From: Ruminococcus hominis
GTDB taxonomy: Bacteria > Bacillota > Clostridia > Lachnospirales > Lachnospiraceae
NCBI RefSeq assembly: GCF_014287355.1
Contig: NZ_JACOPE010000001.1
Span: 1,612,001 to 1,676,000, forward strand
Length of the DNA: 64,000 nucleotides
Direction of reading: 5' to 3'
Shown here: piece by piece, positions 56,762 to 64,000 of the stretch
Layout: each line of letters starts with the position of its first letter
Position numbering within the stretch: the stretch's first letter is position 1
Position numbers and translations under genes: made by a program
The notes under the pieces: generated by a model
Database searches by the model: none
What the model saw: only the letters and a program-made list of their open reading frames with translations
Told to the model about the DNA's origin: nothing

Positions 56762-59488
56762 TTATTTTTTCTTTTTTTGCTCTGAAATATTGATTCCCAA
56801 TCGAACCTCTTCCATTTGCCTGGCTGTATCTTTATCCAGATATTGAAACAAATAGTTTCTCTCGAGTGATGTATCTTCAGAATAATATTGTCTTAATTCC
56901 TTATTAGCAAATTCGACCTCTTCTTTTAACTCTTTCGCAGACAGAAGATGGCAGCCTTGTCCTCTTATAATCACTTGTTCTGTGCCATCTGAAGTAGCAA
57001 CGGTGACAAGATATTTTCTTCCAATTTCATGAGCTACTTTCTCAATATATTGATCTGCAGTTTCAGCTTCTTTTGTATACACAACATGTATATTATGATA
57101 TTTCTGTATTTCACCAGAAAAACCTTCTACTTTATAAGCATCAAATACTAATATCAATTCACATTTTTTGATTCCTTGATAATTGCACAACACATCTTGT
57201 AAACACCCTCTGGCAGCATCCATATTTACTTGTGCCAGTTCATTGAGTTCTTCCCATGCAAATATAATATTGTATCCATCTACTAATAAATATTCCTTTT
57301 GTTTCTTCTTATTAGAATACGATTTTGTACTGCTATTTACTGCTATTTTCTCATTTGAAAAATCTTTTCGATAAGCATAACTTTTCCGTGCAGCTTCTCT
57401 TTTGCGTCGTGAAGCTTCCACCATCGCATCCAGTTCTTTTCGATCTTCTTCTGTCATTTCCAGATATGTCGATGCACGACGTGCCGCCGCAGTCGGGAAA
57501 ATCAATTCTTCATCAAGAGATTCCTTTGATTCCAGAGTGCTTTGCAGATGCATATAATTTTCTACTTCATCCCATTTTACAACAAACCCGGCTCCATGTG
57601 CGCAAAATACTGAACCGGTCGGATTGTCCAAATCTCGTTCTGAATCATATTCAACTTCTTTTACTACTTCTTCTTGATTGTGACATGGTTTATATCCTTC
57701 CAAAGTACAAGATAAACGACCACGCCCTTTTGTATAACTGATCACTTCTGTCTGATAGTCCCGCATAGTCACAACAGGCGCACTCCCTGTCAGAATAGCA
57801 CTCTCCCCATCCTGAAGCGGAGTATCAAAGCTTCCGTTCATACGTTGGATATCTGTCATTGCACGACCGACCATATCGGCAGGTACTTCCAAACGATAGC
57901 TATAATATGGTTCAAGCAAAATGCTTTCGGCTTTCTTGAGTCCTTGACGCACTGCACGATACGTTGCCTGCCTAAAATCTCCTCCTTCTGTATGTTTCTG
58001 GTGTGCTCTACCTGCTATTAATGTAATATGCATGTCAGTAATTGCTGAACCGGTCAATACACCACAATGCTCTTTCTCTTCAAGATGAGTTAAAATTAGT
58101 CGTTGCCAGTTTAAGTCAAGTTCGTCCTGACTACAATTTGTAAAAAAATGTAATCCACTTCCGGATTCTGCAGGTTCCAAAAGTAAGTGTACTTCAGCAT
58201 AATGTCTTAAAGGTTCAAAATGACCAACACCTTCTACGGATTGACGAATTGTTTCCTTATATACAATATTTCCCACGCCAAATTCCACTCGTACATGAAA
58301 GCGTTCCCATATTAAATTTTTTAACACCTCAATCTGAACTTCCCCCATCAATTGAGCGTAGATTTCTCCCAACTTTTCATTCCATATAATATGTAATAAA
58401 GGCTCTTCCTCTTCTAATTGACGAAGTTTTTCCAACATAGAATGTACTTCGCAATCCTCTGGCAGAAGAATTTGATAAGTAAGTACAGGTTCTAGAATCG
58501 GAATATCAGAATCCTTTTCTATTCCCAGTCCTTCTCCCGGGTACGTCTGAGTAAGACCTGTAATTGCACATATTGTCCCTTTATCTGCCTGATTTACGGT
58601 TTCATATTTCGCACCAGAATAAATACGAATCTGGTTTATTTTTTCTTCCCACCTATCGTCTTTTTGTTTGTTTTGTCCTGTCAGCAAATCTTTTACTTTA
58701 ATATTTCCACTTGTCACTTTGATATATGTAAGTCGATTTCCTTGTTCATCTCTGCTTATTTTATATACTTTTGCACCAAACTGCTGTGTTGAAGTATCTG
58801 ACAGCTTGACTGATTCTGAATATTCTACAATACCTTGCATAAACTCATCTACACCTATTATCTTCAAAGCAGATCCAAAGTAACATGGAAACAGTTCTCT
58901 TCTTTTAATCATTTGGGAAATCTGTTCTGTCTCAATTGTTCCCTTTTCTAGAAAATCCTCTAATACGTATTCATTACATATTGCTATAGATTCATTAAAC
59001 CCATCTATATCTGAGGAACTGAAATCTACACAGTTTTCATTTAGTCGCTTTTTTAATTCTTTTATAAGTTTATCTTTGTCCGTTCCTGCCTGGTCCATTT
59101 TATTTATAAAAAGAAAAACAGGAATCTGGTAACGTTCCAATAATCTCCACAAAGTTTCGGTATGTCCCTGAATGCCATCCGCTCCGTTAATAACAAGAAT
59201 TGCATAATCCAATACTTGGAGTGTCCGCTCCATCTCTGCTGAAAAATCTACATGTCCGGGAGTATCCAAAAGTGTAATGTTTAAATCTCCGATAGAGAGT
59301 TGAGCTTGTTTAGAGAAAATCGTAATTCCCCTTTCTCTTTCAAGTTGATATGTATCTAGAAAAGCATCTCCTTTATCAACACGCCCCAGCTTTCGGATAC
59401 TTCCGCTTTGATATAGCATGCTTTCTGAAAGCGTTGTCTTCCCGGCATCGACATGTGCTAAAATTCCAATTACAAGTTTTTTATCCAT
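56762..59488 (-). CDS. TetM-like ribosomal GTPase fused to a YacP/Rae1-type NYN nuclease domain
   Basis: 908 residues. The first 650 are an EF-G/TetM-type factor: [44 protein letters not shown] and GSALK give a full GTPase domain, then domains II-V with LLEPYYSYRLEVPAD. In TetM the loop YSPVSTPADF displaces tetracycline; here the same place (about 494-505) reads HQKHTEGGDF, so drug protection is doubtful. A basic linker (about 660-730) leads to a NYN/PIN-like domain (about 733-885) with LLVDGYNIIFAW, LVFDAYK, TADQYIEK and TSDGTEQ, the acidic residues of the Rae1 (YacP) ribosome-associated endonuclease. Function is inferred; the fusion is clear. Confidence 0.93.
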   Translation of the reverse strand: MDKKLVIGILAHVDAGKTTLSESMLYQSGSIRKLGRVDKGDAFLDTYQLERERGITIFSKQAQLSIGDLNITLLDTPGHVDFSAEMERTLQVLDYAILVINGADGIQGHTETLWRLLERYQIPVFLFINKMDQAGTDKDKLIKELKKRLNENCVDFSSSDIDGFNESIAICNEYVLEDFLEKGTIETEQISQMIKRRELFPCYFGSALKIIGVDEFMQGIVEYSESVKLSDTSTQQFGAKVYKISRDEQGNRLTYIKVTSGNIKVKDLLTGQNKQKDDRWEEKINQIRIYSGAKYETVNQADKGTICAITGLTQTYPGEGLGIEKDSDIPILEPVLTYQILLPEDCEVHSMLEKLRQLEEEEPLLHIIWNEKLGEIYAQLMGEVQIEVLKNLIWERFHVRVEFGVGNIVYKETIRQSVEGVGHFEPLRHYAEVHLLLEPAESGSGLHFFTNCSQDELDLNWQRLILTHLEEKEHCGVLTGSAITDMHITLIAGRAHQKHTEGGDFRQATYRAVRQGLKKAESILLEPYYSYRLEVPADMVGRAMTDIQRMNGSFDTPLQDGESAILTGSAPVVTMRDYQTEVISYTKGRGRLSCTLEGYKPCHNQEEVVKEVEYDSERDLDNPTGSVFCAHGAGFVVKWDEVENYMHLQSTLESKESLDEELIFPTAAARRASTYLEMTEEDRKELDAMVEASRRKREAARKSYAYRKDFSNEKIAVNSSTKSYSNKKKQKEYLLVDGYNIIFAWEELNELAQVNMDAARGCLQDVLCNYQGIKKCELILVFDAYKVEGFSGEIQKYHNIHVVYTKEAETADQYIEKVAHEIGRKYLVTVATSDGTEQVIIRGQGCHLLSAKELKEEVEFANKELRQYYSEDTSLERNYLFQYLDKDTARQMEEVRLGINISEQKKKK

Positions 59489-59524
59489 AAGGTATGTTTC
59501 CTTCCTTTTCTATTCCCTTCCACA

Positions 59525-59553
59525 ATTTTATCATAGAAAATTTTTCCAGACAA
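59525..59553 (-). promoter_or_regulatory. Promoter of the GTPase-NYN gene
   Basis: TTGTCT (59548-59553) and TAAAAT (59525-59530), 17-base spacer, with a TGA extension before the -10 box; minus strand, 36 bases before the start codon. Confidence 0.6.
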
Positions 59554-59674
59554 CATTTCTCAATACCATAAAGTATCTTTTTACTGCTTTTATGTATATT
59601 TGCTTTATATTCTCACCAGTTTATACAATAAAATGTATATTTAACTGTTAAAATGAATTTTCATATATTTTCTA

Positions 59675-59703
59675 TTGCATAATTATAAAAATAGGTGTAT
59701 AGT
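59675..59703 (+). promoter_or_regulatory. argG promoter
   Basis: TTGCAT (59675-59680) and TATAGT (59698-59703) with a 17-base spacer. The boxes and the spacer end AGGTG closely match the argC promoter. The palindrome TGAATTTTCA (59654-59663) just upstream may be part of an ArgR site. Confidence 0.72.
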
Positions 59704-59742
59704 AATTTTAAGTTGCTGAAGAAGTATTAGGAGGTAATAAAA

Positions 59743-60969
59743 ATGAGTAAAGAAAAAGTTGTATTAGCATATTCTGGTGGTCTTGACACGACTGCTATTA
59801 TCCCATGGTTAAAAGAAAATTTTGGTTATGAAGTAATCTGTTGCTGTATCGATTGTGGACAGGGAGAAGAATTAGACGGATTAGATGAACGTGCAAAATT
59901 ATCCGGAGCTTCTAAATTATATATTGAAAACATTGTAGATGATTTCTGTGATAATTATATTGTACCTTGTGTAAAGGCCGGCGCTGTATATGAAAACAAA
60001 TATCTGCTTGGAACTTCTATGGCTCGTCCTGCAATTGCAAAAAAATTAGTTGAGATTGCACGTAAAGAAGGTGCTGTTGCTATCTGTCATGGGGCAACAG
60101 GAAAAGGTAATGATCAGATTCGTTTTGAACTTGGTATCAAAGCACTTGCTCCTGACATTAAAATTATTGCTCCATGGAGAATGACGGATGTATGGACAAT
60201 GCAGTCACGTGAAGATGAAATTGCATATTGCCAGCAGCATGGAATTGATCTTCCTTTTGATGCAAAACACAGTTATAGCCGTGACCGTAACTTATGGCAT
60301 ATCAGCCATGAAGGTCTCGAACTGGAAGATCCTGCAAACGAACCAAATTACGATGATTTGCTTGTACTTGGAGTTTCCCCGGAGAAAGCTCCTGATGAAG
60401 GCGAATATGTAACAATGACATTTGAAGCCGGAGTTCCAAAATCAGTAAATGGTAAAGAAATGAAAGTTTCTGATATCATCAAAGAACTGAATCGCCTCGG
60501 TGGAAAACATGGTATCGGTATCATCGACATCGTAGAGAACCGTGTTGTTGGTATGAAATCTCGTGGTGTATATGAGACACCTGGTGGAACAATTTTAATG
60601 GCTGCACATGAACAGCTGGAAGAACTAGTTCTTGATCGTGCTACATATGAAGTAAAGAAAGATCTTGGAAACAAATTTGCACAGATTGTATATGAAGGAA
60701 AATGGTTTACTCCACTTCGTGAAGCTATTCAGGCATTTATGGATGTTACACAAGAATATGTAACAGGTGAAGTAAAATTCAAGCTGTATAAAGGTAATAT
60801 CATCAAAGCCGGTGAGACATCTCCATATTCTCTGTACAGCGAGTCTCTTGCAAGCTTTACAACAGGTGATTTGTATGACCACCATGATGCAGATGGATTC
60901 ATTACATTGTTCGGACTTCCATTAAAGGTTCGTGCTATGAAAATGCAGGAATTAAAAAAGAATAAATAA
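59743..60969 (+). CDS. argG: Argininosuccinate synthase
   Basis: 408 residues. It joins citrulline and aspartate with ATP. The P-loop-like [30 protein letters not shown] and [17 protein letters not shown] are clear family motifs. The gene is alone and not followed by argH, which must be elsewhere; its promoter resembles that of the argC operon, suggesting shared control. AGGAGG precedes the start. Confidence 0.97.
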   Translation: MSKEKVVLAYSGGLDTTAIIPWLKENFGYEVICCCIDCGQGEELDGLDERAKLSGASKLYIENIVDDFCDNYIVPCVKAGAVYENKYLLGTSMARPAIAKKLVEIARKEGAVAICHGATGKGNDQIRFELGIKALAPDIKIIAPWRMTDVWTMQSREDEIAYCQQHGIDLPFDAKHSYSRDRNLWHISHEGLELEDPANEPNYDDLLVLGVSPEKAPDEGEYVTMTFEAGVPKSVNGKEMKVSDIIKELNRLGGKHGIGIIDIVENRVVGMKSRGVYETPGGTILMAAHEQLEELVLDRATYEVKKDLGNKFAQIVYEGKWFTPLREAIQAFMDVTQEYVTGEVKFKLYKGNIIKAGETSPYSLYSESLASFTTGDLYDHHDADGFITLFGLPLKVRAMKMQELKKNK

Positions 60970-60992
60970 TTTAGGTTAAAAGGATGACAAAT

Positions 60993-61036
60993 GAGCGTCA
61001 CATTAGCATATTGTTATAATGTAACGCTCGTTTTAT
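60993..61036 (+). terminator. argG terminator
   Basis: GAGCGT-n-ACATTA pairs with TAATGT-n-ACGCTC (60993-61004 region with 61017-61029), then GTTTTAT. The stop codon of the opposite-strand gene lies inside the T tract. Confidence 0.8.
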
Positions 61037-61632
61037 ATCATTTCCAGTGCCTCTATCGTTTTGTCTGAAGCTCTTGCACATGCAATCAATCCATTCCCCA
61101 AATTTTCAATGGACTGATGGTGATAACTGTTGACATACAATTTCTGTCCGATATAGTTTCTCAATTGGCTGCCTGGCTCTACCATGATCTTATGACTCAC
61201 TTCACTTCTCTCTTTCGATTGCTGCATATGATCCAAATGTCTTCCCGGCTGCAGAGAGATATCCTGATAAATACTCCCATCGCAAGCTACATTATAGATC
61301 TGCATTCCACGACAGATTGCAAGCATGGCTTTCCCTGTTTTCAATATTCGTTTCATTGTACGAATCTGGAATAAATCCAATGTAATATTTGTCTTTCCAT
61401 TTCCGTTTTTTGGCTCCTGTCCAAATAAAAGTGGTGTGATATCATTGCCACCACAAAATAAAAATCCGTCGCAAAGACTTGCATACTGCTCAATCATGTG
61501 GTCGGACCTGACAAGCGGAAGTACAAGCGGAATACCACCGGAATATCGGACAGATTGAATATAATCATTTGAGACAAATTGTTTGTTTCCGTCTGTAAAT
61601 CCACAAATTACAATTCCTATTTTCGGTTCCAT
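61033..61632 (-). CDS. Gamma-glutamyl-gamma-aminobutyrate hydrolase-like (peptidase C26) protein, C-terminally truncated
   Basis: About 199 residues from the ATG at 61632 (GGAGG upstream). Class I glutamine amidotransferase fold: LCDGFLFCGGNDITP, and AICRGMQIYNV with the nucleophile Cys107, then VNSYHHQSIENLG. The family normally runs 30-40 residues further and ends with the GVQWHPE motif that supplies the catalytic His and Glu. Here the frame stops at EALEMI, right in the argG terminator, so this part is missing. Probably inactive or a decaying gene, unless another histidine substitutes. Confidence 0.8.
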   Translation of the reverse strand: MEPKIGIVICGFTDGNKQFVSNDYIQSVRYSGGIPLVLPLVRSDHMIEQYASLCDGFLFCGGNDITPLLFGQEPKNGNGKTNITLDLFQIRTMKRILKTGKAMLAICRGMQIYNVACDGSIYQDISLQPGRHLDHMQQSKERSEVSHKIMVEPGSQLRNYIGQKLYVNSYHHQSIENLGNGLIACARASDKTIEALEMI

Positions 61633-61698
61633 TTCATTCCTCCATGTCTGACATGCTCTAGCATATGTCATTTTCTAATGCAATATACCCTGAAATGT

Positions 61699-61725
61699 AT
61701 AAGATCTTTTCAATTGAACATACTA
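61699..61725 (+). promoter_or_regulatory. Possible sporulation (sigma-E-like) promoter of the coat protein pair
   Basis: ATA (61699-61701) and CATACTA (61719-61725) separated by 17 bases resemble the sigma-E pattern (ATA, then CATACA). No vegetative promoter is apparent. Tentative. Confidence 0.3.
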
Positions 61726-61762
61726 CGTTTTTGTAATCACAAGCATAAAGGAGGAGTTATTT

Positions 61763-61945
61763 ATGTCAGAATTATCTATTTTGGATTTACAAAATCTTCG
61801 TCATCTGATTGGCGGCTACGAAACAACACATTGTAAAATGACCGACTACGCATCCCAGACAGAAGATGCGAAAGTAAAAAAATTATTTCAGGATGCTGCG
61901 GATTCTGCAATGAAGAACAAACAGGATTTGATGAAATTTTTATAA
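61763..61945 (+). CDS. Small CotF-like spore coat protein (first of a pair)
   Basis: 60 residues, helical. LSILDLQNLRHLIGGYETTHCKM and ADSAMKNKQDLMKFL resemble the short coat proteins found before CotF-family genes in clostridia. AAAGGAGGAG precedes the start. The next, longer coat gene begins 19 bases after the stop; the two probably form one ferritin-like four-helix unit. Confidence 0.75.
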   Translation: MSELSILDLQNLRHLIGGYETTHCKMTDYASQTEDAKVKKLFQDAADSAMKNKQDLMKFL

Positions 61946-61964
61946 ACAAGGAGGGAATGTTTCA

Positions 61965-62225
61965 ATGGACGAAAAAGCAATGGTAAATGATGCCCTTGTT
62001 GGGGTAAATGGCGAATTAAAAATGTTTGGGGAGATGATTGCACAGACTGAAAACAAAGAATTAAAACAATGTTTGAAGCAAATTCGCAATCAATGCGAAA
62101 TGTCACAGGAAAAGCTCTATCAGGTAGCTCGCGAAAAGAGTTACTATGTTCCTGCAGAAAAAGCGACACAGGAAGAAGTAGAACATGTGAAATCAATTTT
62201 GACTCAGCCGAAAACGTTCTTCTAA
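61965..62225 (+). CDS. CotF-family spore coat protein
   Basis: 86 residues. A helical, ferritin-like sequence (MVNDALVGVNGELKMFGEMI, ELKQCLKQIRNQCEMSQEKL) ending with the YYVPAEKATQEEVEHVKSIL stretch typical of the Coat_F family (Pfam PF07875). It is expected in the spore coat, made in the mother cell. AAGGAGGG precedes the start. A strong terminator follows. Confidence 0.82.
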   Translation: MDEKAMVNDALVGVNGELKMFGEMIAQTENKELKQCLKQIRNQCEMSQEKLYQVAREKSYYVPAEKATQEEVEHVKSILTQPKTFF

Positions 62226-62243
62226 GGAAATAAATGTAGTTTG

Positions 62244-62294
62244 AAAAGAGCATGAAAATCCGAATCAAATTCATCAGATTTTCATGCTCTTTTT
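62244..62294. terminator. Bidirectional terminator after the coat protein pair
   Basis: A 17-base perfect stem (62244-62260 with 62277-62293, core GAGCATGAAAATC) with A4 on one side and T5 on the other; serves both converging transcripts. Confidence 0.92.
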
Positions 62295-62317
62295 ATATTT
62301 CATTTTTATTTTTTTAA

Positions 62318-63691
62318 TTACTTTTTGTTATTATTCCAAAGCTCTTCTGCTTTCTCTTTCCACTCTGCTGCATAAGCATCACATTTTGCACATAGATGTT
62401 CTACATTTTCAGGAGACTGCATATCTGTCGATTTTGCGCCTGTCTTTTCTACCATTTCTCTTAACTTCTCCGGATTCTCCAGCATTGGACATGGACGAAG
62501 ATGATTATTATTAAATGGCTGACCCTCGCGATATGCCATAAATAATGGCTGTCTCAATGCATCCAGAAGACTTACTTCTTTAATATTTGCACCTGAATAA
62601 TGAATAAATACGCATGGTTCAACATCCCCGTTTGGATTGATATGACAGTAGTTACGTCCACCTGCGATACAACCGCCTACAAATTCGCCATCATTTTGGA
62701 AATCAAATGCAAATATCTGTTTACCGCCTTCTTTACCTCGAATCTCACGAATCCTATGATACATATATTCTCTCTGTTCTTTTGTTGGAAGCAATTCTAC
62801 TGCCGCATCATTTCCAACTGGCATATAATGGAAATACCATGCATAACGGCACCCTTTGTCGATAATCATATCAAGAAATTCATCGGATGTAACAGTGTCA
62901 ATATTTGCTCTTGTATAGCAGATAGAGGTACCAAATATTTGTCCATGTGCTTTCAAAGTATCCATGGCTTTCATAACTTTATCAAACACACCCTGACCAC
63001 GTCTTCCATCATTTACTTCTTCATATCCTTCCAGACTGATTGATAATGAAAGATTGCCAACTCGGTCCATCTCTTCACAGAATGCATCATCAACTAAGGT
63101 ACCATTTGTAAATGCATGGAACGCACAATCGTTATGTTTTTCACATAATTTAATAATATCTGCTTTACGTACAAGAGGCTCTCCTCCTGTATACATATAG
63201 AGATAAATTCCTAATTCTTTTCCTTGCGTAATAATGCTGTCCAGTTCATCATAAGTTAAAGACATTGTATGACCATATTCAGCTGCCCAACATCCGGTAC
63301 AATGTAAATTACAAGCACTTGTTGGATCTATTAAAATGAGCCATGGAATATTGCACTGATATTTTTCGCGCATTTCATGCATAATCTTTGTTCCGCTCAA
63401 CATTGCTTCAAATCCAAGATTCATTGCTGTTTTTTTGATTACATTTGGACTTACTTCGTCAAAAATCCGATTAATATACTGCATCCATTTACTGTCCTTG
63501 TCACGAATCATTGCTCTTGCAGCTTCATAAGATTCTGGTTTAAAACGATCTTTTGCAAAATTCTCCGTCAAATCTACAATTTTCAATAAACTCTTTTCAC
63601 GGTTTTCTGGGTCCTTGTTTAAATATTTTAATGTTACGTCTGCTGCAGCTCCAAATGCAGCTCTTGCTGCCTGATGTTTAATTGTTGCCAT
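62318..63691 (-). CDS. Radical SAM protein with extended N- and C-terminal regions
   Basis: About 457 residues from the ATG at 63691 (AAAGGTG upstream). An N-terminal helical region of about 110 residues precedes the radical SAM core with CNLHCTGC (CX3CX2C, near 127-134), MYTGGEPLVRK and LSISLEGYEEVNDGRRG. The C-terminal part has more cysteines (GGCIAGGRNYCHINPNGDVEPCVF; LCAKCDAYAAEW), as in SPASM-type auxiliary clusters. Reaction unknown; this type is widespread in gut clostridia. No peptide substrate gene is seen beside it. Confidence 0.88.
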   Translation of the reverse strand: MATIKHQAARAAFGAAADVTLKYLNKDPENREKSLLKIVDLTENFAKDRFKPESYEAARAMIRDKDSKWMQYINRIFDEVSPNVIKKTAMNLGFEAMLSGTKIMHEMREKYQCNIPWLILIDPTSACNLHCTGCWAAEYGHTMSLTYDELDSIITQGKELGIYLYMYTGGEPLVRKADIIKLCEKHNDCAFHAFTNGTLVDDAFCEEMDRVGNLSLSISLEGYEEVNDGRRGQGVFDKVMKAMDTLKAHGQIFGTSICYTRANIDTVTSDEFLDMIIDKGCRYAWYFHYMPVGNDAAVELLPTKEQREYMYHRIREIRGKEGGKQIFAFDFQNDGEFVGGCIAGGRNYCHINPNGDVEPCVFIHYSGANIKEVSLLDALRQPLFMAYREGQPFNNNHLRPCPMLENPEKLREMVEKTGAKSTDMQSPENVEHLCAKCDAYAAEWKEKAEELWNNNKK

Positions 63692-63749
63692 TTCTTTCAC
63701 CTTTCCTTTATCTTTTAGTATAAAACCAATTAAAAATATTACTTTTACA

Positions 63750-64000
63750 TTAATACAGTGTGCGAATAATAAATTCAACAGCACCAAAAAGTAAAATACA
63801 GCCCCCGATTGTTACAGCAGTCCTTCTAAACTGACATCCCATCCAATAACCAATATACATACCGATAATGACCATTACTATTGTGGTGATTCCAATAATA
63901 AATACCAGTAATAAGAAATCTGTTTCTAGAAAGCCAAACCCAATTCCTGCAATAAAGGCATCTATACTTGTAATACAGGCCCATACAATGATTTGTTTTG
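63750..64000 (-). CDS. MntP/YtaF-type (DUF204) membrane protein, C-terminal part (cut by window edge)
   Basis: Only the last 83 residues are in the window, read from the right edge. Three hydrophobic helices with SIDAFIAGIGFGF, GMYIGYWMG and GGCILLFGAVEFIIRTLY match the second half of the MntP manganese exporter/YtaF family, where the aspartate in SIDA is conserved. It ends 58 bases before the radical SAM gene, and could be cotranscribed with it. Which of the two subfamilies cannot be decided. Confidence 0.78.
   Translation of the reverse strand, partial: KQIIVWACITSIDAFIAGIGFGFLETDFLLLVFIIGITTIVMVIIGMYIGYWMGCQFRRTAVTIGGCILLFGAVEFIIRTLY

Noticed and set aside
56762..59488. Annotating the GTPase-NYN protein as a tetracycline-resistance gene.
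   Set aside because: The overall fold fits, but the drug-displacing loop is not conserved and a nuclease domain is attached; resistance is not supported.

Overview
The window is low-GC DNA from a Gram-positive, spore-forming anaerobe, most probably a clostridium of the Lachnospiraceae type. Reasons: a PolC-type replicative polymerase, HrcA/CIRCE heat-shock control, class II GalT, AraC-controlled galK-galT, CotF-like coat proteins, strong AGGAGG ribosome binding sites and promoters close to TTGACA-17-TATAAT. It looks like core chromosome. I found no rRNA, tRNA, T-box, CRISPR array, insertion sequence or prophage gene. Coding density is high and no stretch without a gene exceeds about 300 bases.

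Layout. 1-14,300 (mostly minus strand): 5' part of glyA; polC and ispG behind a small membrane protein with a consensus promoter; an operon of a DUF2156 protein, an aminotransferase, hisC and a small membrane exporter; a flavoprotein; then the translation cluster rpmE, DUF1385, prmC, prfA, followed by rho. 15,900-18,600 (plus): malic enzyme, a radical SAM protein and a DUF4364 regulator. 18,500-24,450: rarA, a polysaccharide deacetylase, and an AraC regulator divergent from galK-galT. 24,500-32,900: flavin reductase, CBS-type pyrophosphatase, S1-domain protein, an iron locus (49-residue FeoB-associated peptide divergent from a DtxR-type regulator), a copper operon (csoR, then copA with a fused CopZ-like domain), Mrp ATPase and a NUDIX hydrolase.

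33,000-38,500 is the heat-shock operon hrcA-grpE-dnaK-dnaJ, which ends with a histidine phosphotransfer (Hpt) gene 12 bases after dnaJ. 38,600-48,850 appears to be one long transcript: comEA, response regulator, histidine kinase, GerMN lipoprotein, comEC, holA, lepA, hemW. 48,900-56,650 holds arginine synthesis (argC, a GNAT enzyme, argJ, argB, argD, then a DMT transporter) and proline synthesis (proB-proA). 56,760-59,490 encodes a TetM-like ribosomal GTPase fused to a YacP/Rae1-type NYN nuclease domain, divergent from argG. The right end has a truncated class-I-glutamine-amidotransferase-like peptidase, two small coat proteins, a radical SAM enzyme and the end of an MntP/YtaF-type membrane protein.

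The most notable item is the GTPase-NYN fusion: it keeps the EF-G/TetM architecture, lacks the loop that tetracycline-protection proteins use on the ribosome, and carries an RNase-like domain. That suggests a GTP-driven factor delivering an mRNA nuclease to ribosomes (inference). Other notable items are the copA-copZ fusion with an internal ribosome binding site, the iron and copper operators placed inside promoters, and the Hpt gene in the chaperone operon.
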